A DNA stretch of 64,000 nucleotides, from contig JBHGUR010000082.1 of assembly GCA_048976805.1 (NCBI GenBank), positions 12,458 to 76,457 of the forward strand, given 5' to 3'. Shown piece by piece: positions 16,077 to 25,285 of this stretch; position 1 is the first letter of the stretch; every line of letters begins with the position of its first letter. This DNA is from Ectobacillus sp048976805. GTDB lineage: Bacteria; Bacillota; Bacilli; Bacillales; Bacillaceae_G. The translations under genes were made by a program, and so were the position numbers. Below the pieces are notes generated by a model. That model did not search any database, was not told where the DNA came from, and saw only the letters and a list, made by a program, of their open reading frames with translations.

Positions 16077-17276
16077 ATGAAAAATCAATGGTTAATCAAG
16101 TATCTCGGGCATGTAAAAGTGAAATTAAGCGGCCGGGGGACGGAGCGGTTTTTAAATGAATGTGTCCGTAAGGGAATTGAGATTTGGAATGTGAAAAAGG
16201 TTGGCGCTGATACTCTTCTCTTTCATCTGCGTTTAAAAGACGTATATAAGCTGCGCCCGATTTACCGAAAGAACGAGTGTGACCTTACCTTTATCGGGCG
16301 TTACGGCTTTCCGTTTTGGCAAAAACGCTTAGTTAAAAACAGCGGCTTTTTAATAGGTTTTATTGCATTTCTTTGTCTGCTTATCGTGTTATCTAATATG
16401 GTGTGGAATGTTGAAGTTAAAGGGGCCAAGCCTGAGACAGAATATTTAATCATAAAAGAATTGGAGCGCATGGGGGTAAAACGCGGGAAGTTGCAGTTTC
16501 AAGTGCCTGATGTGGAAACTATTCAGCGGTCTTTAACAAATAATGTAGCTTCCATTACATGGGTAGGTGTGGAGTTGCAAGGAACAACATACCATTTCCG
16601 GGTTGTGGAAAAAAATGAGCCAAAAACGGAAGAACGTCCTGCACCCCAAAATCTAGTTGCCAAAAAAGAAGCGGTCATTACGAAAATCTTTGTGGAGAAG
16701 GGGAAGAAGCTTGTTGAAGTAAATGATCATGTGGAAAAGGGGCAGCTTCTTGTATCCGGAATGTATGGAAAAGAGGATAGCCCGGTCGTTGTGCCGGCCA
16801 AAGGAGTCATTTTCGGAGAAACATGGTATCATTCGCAAGTGGAAGTGCCGTTACAAACGCTATTTCAAGTTTATACAGGGGAATTTTTTAAAAAGTATTA
16901 CATAAAGTTCGGAGATTTTAAGATAAAAATATGGGGATTTGAAAAAAATAAGTACAAGCGCTATAAAGAAGAAACGATGACCTACGATATTCATTTCTTG
17001 CACTGGAAGCTTCCTGTCGCTTACGAGAAAGCGATTGTGCGTGAAGAAGAGGAAGCGGCGCGGGAGTATACAGAAAAGCAGGCGCTTGCCGCTGGAATTA
17101 ACATGGCGCGTGCGGAACTGAAGAAAAAATTGGAAGATGATGCGGTAATTGCAGGAGAAAAAGTTTTGCACAAGCAGGTTGAAAATGGTAAATTAAAATT
17201 ATCCTTACATTTTAAAGTTATTGAGAATATAGTTGCAACCCAACCGATTTCACAATCCGATATTCAAGGAGATTGA
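16077..17276 (+). CDS. yqfD: Sporulation protein YqfD
   Basis: A 399-residue membrane-anchored protein of the YqfD family, expressed in the mother cell during sporulation in B. subtilis and possibly acting at the forespore membrane. It has an N-terminal cytoplasmic domain, one transmembrane helix near residue 90-110 (GFLIGFIAFLCLLIVLSNM), and a large outer domain ending in a charged helix. An AGGGGGAGAGG-like site precedes the ATG. It forms an operon with yqfC and phoH. Confidence 0.92.
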   Translation: MKNQWLIKYLGHVKVKLSGRGTERFLNECVRKGIEIWNVKKVGADTLLFHLRLKDVYKLRPIYRKNECDLTFIGRYGFPFWQKRLVKNSGFLIGFIAFLCLLIVLSNMVWNVEVKGAKPETEYLIIKELERMGVKRGKLQFQVPDVETIQRSLTNNVASITWVGVELQGTTYHFRVVEKNEPKTEERPAPQNLVAKKEAVITKIFVEKGKKLVEVNDHVEKGQLLVSGMYGKEDSPVVVPAKGVIFGETWYHSQVEVPLQTLFQVYTGEFFKKYYIKFGDFKIKIWGFEKNKYKRYKEETMTYDIHFLHWKLPVAYEKAIVREEEEAAREYTEKQALAAGINMARAELKKKLEDDAVIAGEKVLHKQVENGKLKLSLHFKVIENIVATQPISQSDIQGD

Positions 17277-17279
17277 GTA

Positions 17280-18239
17280 ATGGCCGAGCAGTTAGTAGAG
17301 ATTAACCAACAGTTAGAAAACCTTAATGAAGCGGTGGCGCTTTTTGGTATCCATGATGCGAACTTAAAGCTGATTGAGCATGAGCTGGATGTGTCTATTG
17401 TGACAAGGGGCCAATCTGTACAAGTATCGGGATCTGATGAGAAGGCTGCGCTTGTAGAAAGGATTTTACAAAGCTTATTGCATGTAATCCGCAAGGGCAT
17501 ATCTATTTCGGAACGCGATGTAAGCTATGCGATTCAATTGGCACAAGCTAATAAGCTGCAATATTTTGAAGAGCTATATGAAGAAGAAATATTAAAAAAC
17601 GCCAAGGGCAAGCCTATCCATGTTAAAACGATGGGACAGCGCCAATATATTCATGCGATGAAGAAAAATGACCTTGTCTTTGGAATTGGCCCTGCCGGAA
17701 CCGGAAAAACGTACTTGGCGGTTGTAATGGCAGTCCGTGCTTTAAAGAATGGCCTTGTAAAGAGAATCATTTTGACGCGTCCTGCGGTCGAAGCGGGAGA
17801 AAGCCTTGGCTTTTTGCCGGGCGATTTAAAAGAAAAGGTTGATCCGTATTTGCGTCCGTTGTATGACGCGTTGCATGATGTATTAGGGCAAGAGCATACG
17901 CAGCGAATGATTGAGCGCGGCACGATTGAAATCGCCCCTCTTGCGTATATGCGCGGCAGAACGCTGGATGATTCCTTCGTAATTTTGGACGAAGCGCAAA
18001 ATACGACGAGCGCGCAAATGAAAATGTTTTTAACGCGCCTTGGTTTCGGATCAAAAATGGTAATTACAGGAGATCCGTCTCAAGTTGACCTTCCCAAAGG
18101 GGTGAAATCCGGGCTTTCTATTGCGACTTCCATTTTAAAAGAGGTTCCCGGTATTTCTTTTATTATGCTTGAGCAATCTGACGTTGTGCGCCATCCGCTT
18201 GTTCAGCGGATTATTGAAGCTTACGAGCATGGAGAATGA
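17280..18239 (+). CDS. phoH: PhoH family ATPase
   Basis: A 319-residue P-loop ATPase of the PhoH family, related to the helicase superfamily 1 core and associated in many bacteria with the rRNA-maturation nuclease YbeY. Walker A is GPAGTGKTYLAV, Walker B FVILDEAQNTT, and sensor motifs TGDPSQVDLP and SDVVRHPLVQRII are present. An N-terminal KH-like segment precedes them. It starts four bases after yqfD. In Bacillus it is followed by pgpH and ybeY; here an 830-bp stretch of repeats separates them. Confidence 0.95.
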   Translation: MAEQLVEINQQLENLNEAVALFGIHDANLKLIEHELDVSIVTRGQSVQVSGSDEKAALVERILQSLLHVIRKGISISERDVSYAIQLAQANKLQYFEELYEEEILKNAKGKPIHVKTMGQRQYIHAMKKNDLVFGIGPAGTGKTYLAVVMAVRALKNGLVKRIILTRPAVEAGESLGFLPGDLKEKVDPYLRPLYDALHDVLGQEHTQRMIERGTIEIAPLAYMRGRTLDDSFVILDEAQNTTSAQMKMFLTRLGFGSKMVITGDPSQVDLPKGVKSGLSIATSILKEVPGISFIMLEQSDVVRHPLVQRIIEAYEHGE

Positions 18240-18264
18240 CCCTTTGTTTTTAGGGTCATTTTTT
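18235..18264 (+). terminator. Terminator at the phoH stop
   Basis: Stem AATGACCCT / AGGGTCATT with an eight-base T-rich loop and a terminal T-run; overlaps the stop codon. Confidence 0.8.
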
Positions 18265-18310
18265 CATACGTAAAATCCCCAAATCGGCAGTGAATATAGT
18301 GAGCCAATAT

Positions 18311-18365
18311 AGCTGCGCCTTTGTCTTGGCCTTTACAAACTCGCCAGTTGGCGGGTTTTCTTTAA
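18311..18365 (+). repeat. Small hairpin repeat E, copy 1
   Basis: GCTGCGCCTTTGTC, then CTCGCCAGTTGGCGGG and TTTTCTTTA. Related copies are at 36335-36396 and, inverted, at 61383-61431. It has the form of an intrinsic terminator embedded in a repeat. Confidence 0.6.
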
Positions 18366-18371
18366 TAGATA

Positions 18372-18787
18372 GGCTACCCTAAAAAATAATCTGTGTTAAA
18401 CGTTAGTGTTGATGTAACCCCTTCTTTTTAGAGGAGGAGAGTGCTCCTGGCCGTATATCGTAACGGCCAGGGCCTAGTTCTGCCTCGTCCAAAGGAAAAC
18501 CAGAGGGAGAAGATAAGTGCGGGTTGCAATGTCTGCATAGCCGTGATGTACAGACGTACGTGATATAAAAATCAACATCGGCCTACCCTAAAAAATAAAA
18601 ATTTTTTATCTATCGTGGTACGAGTTAGATTCTTGCATGGATGTCTCTGTTAAAGGCTCATATTGATTTGGATTCATTTGTTGATTGGGAACGAAAGGCG
18701 GCGGCTCCAGAGGGAAAAGCGGCTCGGCCCCGCCTGCGGAAAGCGTCCGCCTGTAGTGGAACATCAACAATCAAGTTTAACAGAGCC
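18372..18787. mobile_element. Composite element (B module + inverted A module), 8-bp target duplication
   Basis: A 416-bp unit from GGCTACCCTAAAAAATAA to TTTAACAGAGCC, flanked by perfect repeats AATAGATA (18364-18371 and 18788-18795). Its B core is nearly identical to that at 3530. The A module (18643-18787) is reversed relative to the composites at 3530 and 5313, while the linker is not. Confidence 0.8.
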
Positions 18788-18791
18788 AATA

Positions 18792-18890
18792 GATAAGAAA
18801 TTATAAGGTTTTGGGGGTATGCCTAGCTCCCGAAGCCCAAAGCAGCAGACTCCGGGCTGCAAAAGGTGGGCTTTGTCCGCTTTTCTTATG
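18792..18890. repeat. REP-like repeat, copy 2
   Basis: GATAAGAAATTATAAGG, CCTAGCTCCC hairpin, and CCGCTTTTCTTATG at the end; same family as 3433-3525. It directly adjoins the composite element. Confidence 0.65.
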
Positions 18891-19071
18891 TCTTGGCTAT
18901 GTAAAGTACAATGCTGATTTGGTTCATTTCCTGCGAATGAACTAAATTGTACTATATCAATAAACCTATATTTTAGAAAGGGTTGGCGTTTGAACATTTT
19001 TTTACTATCATAAAGTTATGCGCAAAGGGTGAAGCAGAGATTATTATTGGAGAGGAGAATGTGCAGTCGCT
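18891..19071. other. Element remnant and leader upstream of pgpH
   Basis: GGCTATGTAAAGTACAATGCTGATTTGG at about 18895 looks like a decayed family A end. The rest is AT-rich leader with GGAGAGGAGA about 14 bases before pgpH. No clear promoter seen. Confidence 0.4.
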
Positions 19072-21210
19072 ATGTCCAGATCGCAAAAAATTTCGCAATG
19101 GGCAAGACAACTTTCGTATTCTAACGTATTTACCAAGATTTTGTATATCTTGTTAGGCATCGTCTTATTTTTTGCGCTTCTGAGCAATATAAAGCCCGAC
19201 GAACTTGATATTAAGTTGTTTTCTATTGCAAAAAAGACAATTCACTCCCCGATTACGATTGAGGATAAAGTAACGACAGAAAAAAAGAAACGTGAGGCCG
19301 CGCAAAAGGTAGAAGATCAATATACGTATCGAAGTGAATATACGCAAAACCGAATTGATATTATTAAGTCTGTATTTGAGTCTGTTAGAGAAGTAAAAGA
19401 AGAAGCGAGGGCAATGCCGTCTAATGAACTGCTTCCGGCTCCTTTGTCCCCGCAGGAGCAGTTGGACAAGCTGAAAAAGAAATTGCCTAAAGACTTGATA
19501 AAAAGCTTATCTGATCAAGGATTGCTTCAATTATTGAACGCGCCTTTGGAACAGCTCATAATCGCAGAAGAATCTACTGTGACGGCCGTTAATAACCTTA
19601 TGGGCGGCTATATTAAAATTGATGAGGCAGATGAGGCGAAAAAGAATATTGCCAACGAGCTCCGCTACGCCAATGTCGAGGACGGCTTGAAAGAAGTAAT
19701 TATTGCGCTTGGGCAATATGCAGTTGTTCCGAATTACTTTTATGACCCTGTCGAGACGAGAGAGCGAAAGCAAATGGAAATGGACGCGGTTGATCCGGTT
19801 TATATTTTGCATGGCCAAGTACTCGTCAAAGAAGGAGACACGATTACGCGTGATGTGTATGACCAATTAAAGCTTGTCGGCATTATAGACAATCAAAATT
19901 CATTGCAGCCATTTATCGGATTGGCAATACTGATTGGGATTTTGCTTTACTTTATTCATCAGCAATTTAAAGTATTTCTAAAACAAAAGCAGGATGAACG
20001 GTCGTATGTGCTCGCCTATGTTATTATTGTTACGATTACCGTGTTAATCATGAAAACTATTAGTATATTCCAAAAGGTAGAATACCCAGGGGTTGCTTAT
20101 ATTGTGCCGGTAGCGATGGGAACGATGCTTGTAAAGCTTATGATTGGCGATCGTTTTGTATTTTTGACGAGTATGATTTTTTCTGTTTGTGGAAGCATTA
20201 TGCTTAATGAGGGGATTACAAGCGCATTCAACTATTCCATTGGCGTATACATATTGTTGAGCGCTCTTTCTGTCAGTGTCTTTTTGCGGGAGAAGAACCG
20301 GCGGAGCATGATTTTGCAGGCGGGAATATTTGTTTCTGTGCTGAATGTTCTGTTTTTATCCGCGTTGCTGTTGTTGAAAAACGGCAACTACTCCTCCTTG
20401 GAAATCGGCTTTCACTTATTGATGGCTGCAGCTTCTGGCGTTATTTCTTCCGTTTTGGCAATGGGGATTTTGCCCTATTTAGAAAGCGGTTTAGGAATTG
20501 CTTCTACGATGAAGCTAATGGATTTAGCGAGCCCGAATCATCCGCTGCTGCGAAAAATTTTGTTGCAGGCGCCGGGAACATACCACCATAGCATTATGGT
20601 CGCCAATTTATCTGAAGCTGCGAGTGAGGCTGTTGGCGCCAATGGGCTGCTTGCCCGTGTGGGAGCGTATTATCATGATATTGGCAAAACGGTTCGCCCC
20701 CACTTCTTTATTGAAAATCAGATGGGAATTGATAATCCTCATGAAGGCTTAAAGCCGGAGCTGAGCCGGGATATTATTATTTCCCATGTGAAGGACGGAG
20801 TAAAAATGTTAGAAGCTCACAAAATCCCAAGGGAAATTGTAGATATCGCAGCGCAGCATCACGGTACAACATTGCTAAAATATTTTTATCACAAGGCAGT
20901 TCAATTAGATAAGGAAAAGTATACAGAAGAAATGTTTCGTTATCCCGGGCCGAAAGCAGCTTCAAAGGAAGCGGCTATTGTAGGGATAGCAGATAGCGTA
21001 GAGGCGGCTGTTCGTTCTCTAAATGCTCCGACACCGGAGAAAATTGAGCAGCTTGTAGAAGGGATTATTGCTGACCGTTTGCAAGACGGGCAGTTTAGCG
21101 AATGCGCGCTGACGTTTCGCGAACTGCAAGTTGTCAGCAAAACGTTATGCGAAACGTTAAACGGCATTTTTCACTCCCGCATTCAATATCCGAACTTAGA
21201 AAAGAAGTAG
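19072..21210 (+). CDS. pgpH: PgpH, membrane HD-domain c-di-AMP phosphodiesterase
   Basis: A 712-residue 7TMR-HDED family protein. An N-terminal membrane helix is followed by a large extracellular domain (about 45-275), seven membrane helices (about 280-480) and a cytoplasmic HD domain. The HD metal residues are seen in YHHSIMVANLSE, YYHDIGKTVRP and AAQHHGTTLLKYFYH. Characterised PgpH enzymes hydrolyse cyclic di-AMP to pApA. It heads the run pgpH-ybeY-dgkA-cdd-era. In B. subtilis it is called YqfF. Confidence 0.93.
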   Translation: MSRSQKISQWARQLSYSNVFTKILYILLGIVLFFALLSNIKPDELDIKLFSIAKKTIHSPITIEDKVTTEKKKREAAQKVEDQYTYRSEYTQNRIDIIKSVFESVREVKEEARAMPSNELLPAPLSPQEQLDKLKKKLPKDLIKSLSDQGLLQLLNAPLEQLIIAEESTVTAVNNLMGGYIKIDEADEAKKNIANELRYANVEDGLKEVIIALGQYAVVPNYFYDPVETRERKQMEMDAVDPVYILHGQVLVKEGDTITRDVYDQLKLVGIIDNQNSLQPFIGLAILIGILLYFIHQQFKVFLKQKQDERSYVLAYVIIVTITVLIMKTISIFQKVEYPGVAYIVPVAMGTMLVKLMIGDRFVFLTSMIFSVCGSIMLNEGITSAFNYSIGVYILLSALSVSVFLREKNRRSMILQAGIFVSVLNVLFLSALLLLKNGNYSSLEIGFHLLMAAASGVISSVLAMGILPYLESGLGIASTMKLMDLASPNHPLLRKILLQAPGTYHHSIMVANLSEAASEAVGANGLLARVGAYYHDIGKTVRPHFFIENQMGIDNPHEGLKPELSRDIIISHVKDGVKMLEAHKIPREIVDIAAQHHGTTLLKYFYHKAVQLDKEKYTEEMFRYPGPKAASKEAAIVGIADSVEAAVRSLNAPTPEKIEQLVEGIIADRLQDGQFSECALTFRELQVVSKTLCETLNGIFHSRIQYPNLEKK

Positions 21211-21219
21211 GTGCATATA

Positions 21220-21690
21220 ATGGGCATAATGATTGATTTTTTTGATGAAATGAATGAAATTACAGAAGAACAAATCCACTCTCTTCAAGAACTGCTGCAA
21301 TTAGCGGCGCAAATGGAAGGGATAGAAGAAGATGCGGAAATGTCCATTACTTTTGTAGATAATGAACGCATTCAAGAGTTAAACTATGAATACAGGGGAA
21401 AGAATCAACCGACTGACGTCATTTCTTTTGCGATGGAGGAGTTGGGGGAAGGCGAAATGGAAATTGTCGGAACAGGCATGCCGCGCATGCTAGGAGACAT
21501 TATTATTTCTGTGCCCAAGACGAAAGAACAGGCGGAAGAATATGGCCATTCCTTCATGCGGGAGCTTGGTTTTTTAACCGTGCACGGTTTTCTGCATTTA
21601 CTTGGATATGACCATATGACCGAAGAAGATGAGAAGGTCATGTTTGACAAACAAAGAGCTATTTTAGATGCCTACGGGCTGAAAAGATGA
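21220..21690 (+). CDS. ybeY: Endoribonuclease YbeY
   Basis: A 156-residue zinc-dependent endonuclease involved in 16S rRNA 3' maturation and ribosome quality control. The metal motif H-x3-H-x5-H is in HGFLHLLGYDHMTEEDE, and the conserved QPTDVISFAMEE and MLGDIIIS precede it. AGGTG and six bases lead to the ATG at 21220; a GTG three codons earlier overlaps that site. It overlaps dgkA by four bases (ATGA). Confidence 0.94.
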   Translation: MGIMIDFFDEMNEITEEQIHSLQELLQLAAQMEGIEEDAEMSITFVDNERIQELNYEYRGKNQPTDVISFAMEELGEGEMEIVGTGMPRMLGDIIISVPKTKEQAEEYGHSFMRELGFLTVHGFLHLLGYDHMTEEDEKVMFDKQRAILDAYGLKR

Positions 21691-22040
21691 AAAAGGGAAA
21701 GTTGTTAAAGAGCTTTCGCTATGCTTTTGAAGGAATCGCTTTTTGTGTGCGCCATGAGAGGAATGTTCGCATTCATCTTGCTATAGCGGCAATTGTGATA
21801 GCGTGCGGGCTATACTTTCAGGTAGAAACAGAAGAGTGGATTGTACTGCTATTGACGATTGGCATTGTCATAAGTATTGAAATGCTCAATACGGCAGTTG
21901 AAAAAGCAGTCGACTTGACAACAAGCGAGTTTCATCCGCTTGCTAAATTAGCAAAGGATATAGCGGCCGGCGCTGTGCTTCTGTTTTCGTTCGTTGCTGC
22001 GATAATCGGCACAGTCATTTTCCTTCCATATTTCTTTTAG
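21687..22040 (+). CDS. dgkA: Undecaprenol kinase DgkA
   Basis: A 117-residue integral membrane kinase with three transmembrane helices. Gram-positive DgkA phosphorylates undecaprenol, recycling the lipid carrier for wall synthesis. The family motif is EMLNTAVEKAVDL with HPLAKLAKDIAAGAVL after it. The ATGA overlap with ybeY implies coupled translation. Conserved order ybeY-dgkA-cdd-era. Confidence 0.93.
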   Translation: MKKGKLLKSFRYAFEGIAFCVRHERNVRIHLAIAAIVIACGLYFQVETEEWIVLLLTIGIVISIEMLNTAVEKAVDLTTSEFHPLAKLAKDIAAGAVLLFSFVAAIIGTVIFLPYFF

Positions 22041-22157
22041 CTGTGTTCGCAAGATGTTTATAACGGAGCGGTATGAGGAAAAGCCCCTTAATGAACAATG
22101 TTTTCTTTGAAAATAATGGTATACATCTCAAGATATCGCAGAGAAGGGAAGAGTTGT

Positions 22158-22556
22158 ATGGATCCTCAACAATTAATCCAAGAAGCAATACGAGCAAGGG
22201 AAGCGGCGTATGTGCCGTATTCCAAATTTCCGGTTGGCGCGGCGCTGCTTACAGCAGGCGGGAAAGTATATAATGGATGTAACGTAGAAAATGCGTCATA
22301 CGGTTTGACAAATTGTGCGGAGCGCACCGCGTTTTTTAAGGCGATTTCTGAAGGCGACCATGAATTTGCGGCAATTGCTGTGGTAGCCGCTACAGACAGG
22401 CCTGTCTCTCCGTGTGGCGCATGCCGCCAAGTTATGGTAGAATTCTGTAAGCCGGATACGAAGGTGTATTTGGCGAATTTAAAAGGCGATGTACAAGAAA
22501 TAACGGTAGAACAGTTGCTGCCGGGAGCTTTTTCAGCGGAGGATATGAATGAGTAA
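22158..22556 (+). CDS. cdd: Cytidine deaminase
   Basis: A 132-residue homotetrameric zinc deaminase converting cytidine and deoxycytidine to uridine forms. The zinc and proton-shuttle residues lie in TNCAERTAFFKA and SPCGACRQVMVEFC, the small Cys3-type active site. Its start is the ATG at 22158 after GAAGGGAAG; the longer upstream frame has no ribosome binding site. It overlaps era by eight bases. Confidence 0.95.
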   Translation: MDPQQLIQEAIRAREAAYVPYSKFPVGAALLTAGGKVYNGCNVENASYGLTNCAERTAFFKAISEGDHEFAAIAVVAATDRPVSPCGACRQVMVEFCKPDTKVYLANLKGDVQEITVEQLLPGAFSAEDMNE

Positions 22557-23454
22557 AGAGTTTAAGTCAGGATTTGTCTCCATTATCGGGAGGCCAAATG
22601 TAGGGAAATCAACATTTTTAAATCGAATTATCGGCCAAAAGATCGCAATTATGAGCGATAAGCCACAAACGACCCGAAATAAAATTCAAGGCGTATATAC
22701 AGAAAATGAAGCGCAAATTATTTTTATTGATACCCCAGGCATACATAAGCCAAAACATAAGCTGGGCGACTTTATGATGAAGATTGCGCAAAATACGTTA
22801 AAAGAAGTTGATATTGTTTTATTTATGGTCAATGCCGCGGAAGGCTTTGGCCGCGGGGATGAATATATTATTGAAAAGCTAAAGGCCACAAAACAGCCGG
22901 TATTTCTAGTCGTTAATAAAATCGACCAGCTTCATCCCGATGAATTGCTGCCGCTAATTGACAAGTATCGTGCGCTGTATGACTTTGCGGAGATTGTACC
23001 TATTTCTGCTTTAGAGGGAAATAATGTAGAGGCATTGCTTGGCGCGATAAAGAAATACTTGCCACAAGGGCCGCAGTATTATCCGGAAAATCAAGTGACA
23101 GATCATCCGGAGCGCTTTATTATTGCGGAATTAATCCGGGAAAAGGTGCTGCATTTAACACGAGAGGAAGTTCCTCATTCCGTAGCGGTCGTCATTGACG
23201 CGATTCAGCAGCGCGAAGGAGGGGCTGTGTATGTAAATGCTACCATTATTGTCGAACGCCCTTCGCAAAAGGGAATTATCATCGGCAAACAAGGCAGCAT
23301 GCTAAAAGAAATTGGAAAACGGGCGCGCCTTGATATTGAGTCGCTTTTAGGCTCTAAAGTATTTTTGGAGCTTTGGGTAAAGGTGCAAAAGGATTGGCGC
23401 AACAAAATGTCGCAGCTGCGCGATCTTGGATTTCGAGAAGATGAATATCTGTAA
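22549..23454 (+). CDS. era: GTPase Era
   Basis: A 301-residue GTPase that binds the 3' end of 16S rRNA and helps 30S assembly. G motifs are GRPNVGKSTFLNRIIG, FIDTPGIHKPKHKLG and VNKIDQ. The C-terminal KH domain carries GIIIGKQGSMLKEIGKRAR. It overlaps cdd, and is followed by yqzL and recO. Confidence 0.97.
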   Translation: MSKEFKSGFVSIIGRPNVGKSTFLNRIIGQKIAIMSDKPQTTRNKIQGVYTENEAQIIFIDTPGIHKPKHKLGDFMMKIAQNTLKEVDIVLFMVNAAEGFGRGDEYIIEKLKATKQPVFLVVNKIDQLHPDELLPLIDKYRALYDFAEIVPISALEGNNVEALLGAIKKYLPQGPQYYPENQVTDHPERFIIAELIREKVLHLTREEVPHSVAVVIDAIQQREGGAVYVNATIIVERPSQKGIIIGKQGSMLKEIGKRARLDIESLLGSKVFLELWVKVQKDWRNKMSQLRDLGFREDEYL

Positions 23455-23554
23455 TTAGAAAAATTTTTCTCACATGAAAAAGGACAAATAAGGTCATTTT
23501 AATAATAAAAGAAATTGGATGCTATGCTAGGCTTACTTAGAAAGGTGGGTTCTT

Positions 23555-23698
23555 ATGTTGAATTTTACCTGGAAGGTCTTTTCACAAACAGGAAACATCG
23601 AAACGTATCTTCTCTTTAAAGAAATAGAGCAAGACGGGCAAGAAGGACAAAGCCAACAAAATGAGGAGCTAGCAGAAATGGATTCTCCAATTTCTTGA
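23555..23698 (+). CDS. yqzL: YqzL family small protein
   Basis: A 47-residue ORF, MLNFTWKVFSQTGNIETYLL then FKEIEQD and a Gln/Glu-rich tail. The N-terminus matches the YqzL family found between era and recO throughout Bacillaceae. Its function is unknown. AAAGGTGGG precedes the ATG by six bases, and recO begins 33 bases after its stop. Confidence 0.85.
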   Translation: MLNFTWKVFSQTGNIETYLLFKEIEQDGQEGQSQQNEELAEMDSPIS

Positions 23699-23731
23699 TC
23701 TTATTTGTTCGAACCTTGGATGGTGGCGAGC

Positions 23732-24478
23732 ATGTTTCAAAAAATTGAGGGAATTGTTATTCGCACGACCGATTACGGGGAGACGAATAAAATCGTCACT
23801 ATTTTTTCCCGGGAGCTAGGGAAAATTAGCGCTATGGCACGCGGCGCAAAAAAGCCGAAGAGCCGTTTGGCTGCGATTTCCCAGCCTTTTACACATGGCT
23901 ATTTTCTCATTCAAATCGGTTCGGGGTTAGGTACATTGCAGCAAGGTGAAATTCTTTCTTCTATACGGGAAATACGCGAGGACATCTTTTTGACCGCGTA
24001 TGCTTCCTTTGTAGTTGAATTAACAGATAAAGCGACAGAAGAAAAACGGCACAACCCATACTTGTTCGAGTTGCTTTATCAAACGCTTTATTATATGAAT
24101 GAAGGGATTGATCCGGAAATTTTGGCACTTATTTATCAAACGAAAATGCTGCCGGTTCTCGGGTTGTATCCGAAGCTTGATGGGTGTGCGATTTGCCATC
24201 AGCCAAGCTCTTACATCGCCTTCTCCGTACAAGAAGGCGGTTTTCTATGTCCGCAGCATATGGAACGGGATCCTTATCGGATTCCGCTAAATGAAGCGGC
24301 AGGCAAACTGTTGCGTCTGTTTTATCATTTTGATATAAAGCGGCTCGGTAATATATCGGTGAAGGAAGAAACGAGAAAACAAATCTGGATAGTGCTAGAT
24401 GCTTATTATGATGAATATGCTGGGATTTATTTGAAATCGAGACGTTTTTTAAGCCAGCTCAATAAGTTTAAAGAATAA
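23732..24478 (+). CDS. recO: DNA repair protein RecO
   Basis: A 248-residue recombination mediator that helps load RecA on SSB-coated DNA. The N-terminal OB fold begins KIEGIVIRTTDYGETNKIV and includes ARGAKKPKSRLAAISQPF. A zinc-finger-like segment is CAICHQ followed by CPQH. The start is the ATG at 23732; the frame extends nine codons upstream from a TTG, but without a ribosome binding site. In B. subtilis glyQ-glyS follow; here a terminator and ccpN come next. Confidence 0.93.
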   Translation: MFQKIEGIVIRTTDYGETNKIVTIFSRELGKISAMARGAKKPKSRLAAISQPFTHGYFLIQIGSGLGTLQQGEILSSIREIREDIFLTAYASFVVELTDKATEEKRHNPYLFELLYQTLYYMNEGIDPEILALIYQTKMLPVLGLYPKLDGCAICHQPSSYIAFSVQEGGFLCPQHMERDPYRIPLNEAAGKLLRLFYHFDIKRLGNISVKEETRKQIWIVLDAYYDEYAGIYLKSRRFLSQLNKFKE

Positions 24479-24504
24479 TGCCGATTTATACTTGTTGAAT
24501 ATAT

Positions 24505-24533
24505 TGAAAAGGGACCTAAAAGAGGTCCTTTTT
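24505..24533 (+). terminator. Terminator after recO
   Basis: Stem AAAAGGGACCT / AGGTCCTTTT with a five-base loop and T-run. Confidence 0.85.
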
Positions 24534-24601
24534 GCGTACTTTCTTTTTTGCTTAAAGGATTTGGTATATAATATTGAAAAGGTAGTATATCTTTTTACGG
24601 A

Positions 24602-25258
24602 ATGGGCAGTCAAAAGGTGGTGATTAACATAGAACTTAATAAGCGACAAGAAATCATTATTCAGATTGTGAAAGACCACGGTCCAATTACGGGAGAGGCA
24701 ATTGCTGAAAAGTTAAATTTAACGCGTGCAACATTGCGGCCGGATTTAGCGATATTAACAATGGCAGGCTATTTGGAAGCCCGTCCGCGGGTGGGCTATT
24801 TTTATACTGGAAAGACAGGAGGACAGTTGCTGTCTGAAGCGGTTAAGAAAATCACTGTACAAGAATACCAATCTATGCCAGTTGTTGTAGACAAAAACGT
24901 TTCCGTTTATGACGCAATCTGTACAATGTTTTTAGAGGATGTTGGCACTTTGTTTGTAGTCGACCAGAACGCGCTTCTTGTAGGCGTTGTATCACGAAAG
25001 GATTTGCTGCGCACTAGTCTTGGAAAACAAGAGCTTTCAACGATTCCTGTAAATATTATTATGACAAGAATGCCGAATATTACAATGTGCCGCAGGGAGG
25101 ATAGTTTATACGAAGTTGCAAAAAAATTGATTGAAAAGCAAATTGATGCGATGCCGGTTATTAAGGATACAGAGAGGGGCTTTGAAGTTATTGGGCGTAT
25201 CACAAAAACAAACATTACACGTGCATACGTTGATTTGGTAAATAATGAAGTGATGTAA
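24602..25258 (+). CDS. ccpN: Transcriptional repressor CcpN
   Basis: A 218-residue repressor with an N-terminal winged helix (ITGEAIAEKLNLTRATLRPD, YLEARPRVGYFYTG) and two CBS domains (about 85-210). CcpN represses gluconeogenic genes and a small RNA in B. subtilis, sensing ATP/ADP through the CBS pair. The ATG at 24602 has no good ribosome binding site. A near-perfect AAGGTGGTGAT at 24614-24624 sits inside this extension, and the family normally starts near IELNKRQ, so the true start is probably a GTG (24617/24620) or even an ATA (24629). It precedes yqfL, with which it is functionally paired. Confidence 0.92.
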   Translation: MGSQKVVINIELNKRQEIIIQIVKDHGPITGEAIAEKLNLTRATLRPDLAILTMAGYLEARPRVGYFYTGKTGGQLLSEAVKKITVQEYQSMPVVVDKNVSVYDAICTMFLEDVGTLFVVDQNALLVGVVSRKDLLRTSLGKQELSTIPVNIIMTRMPNITMCRREDSLYEVAKKLIEKQIDAMPVIKDTERGFEVIGRITKTNITRAYVDLVNNEVM

Positions 25259-25285
25259 CAGTATAGTCAAAAGTGAGGTAATGGA

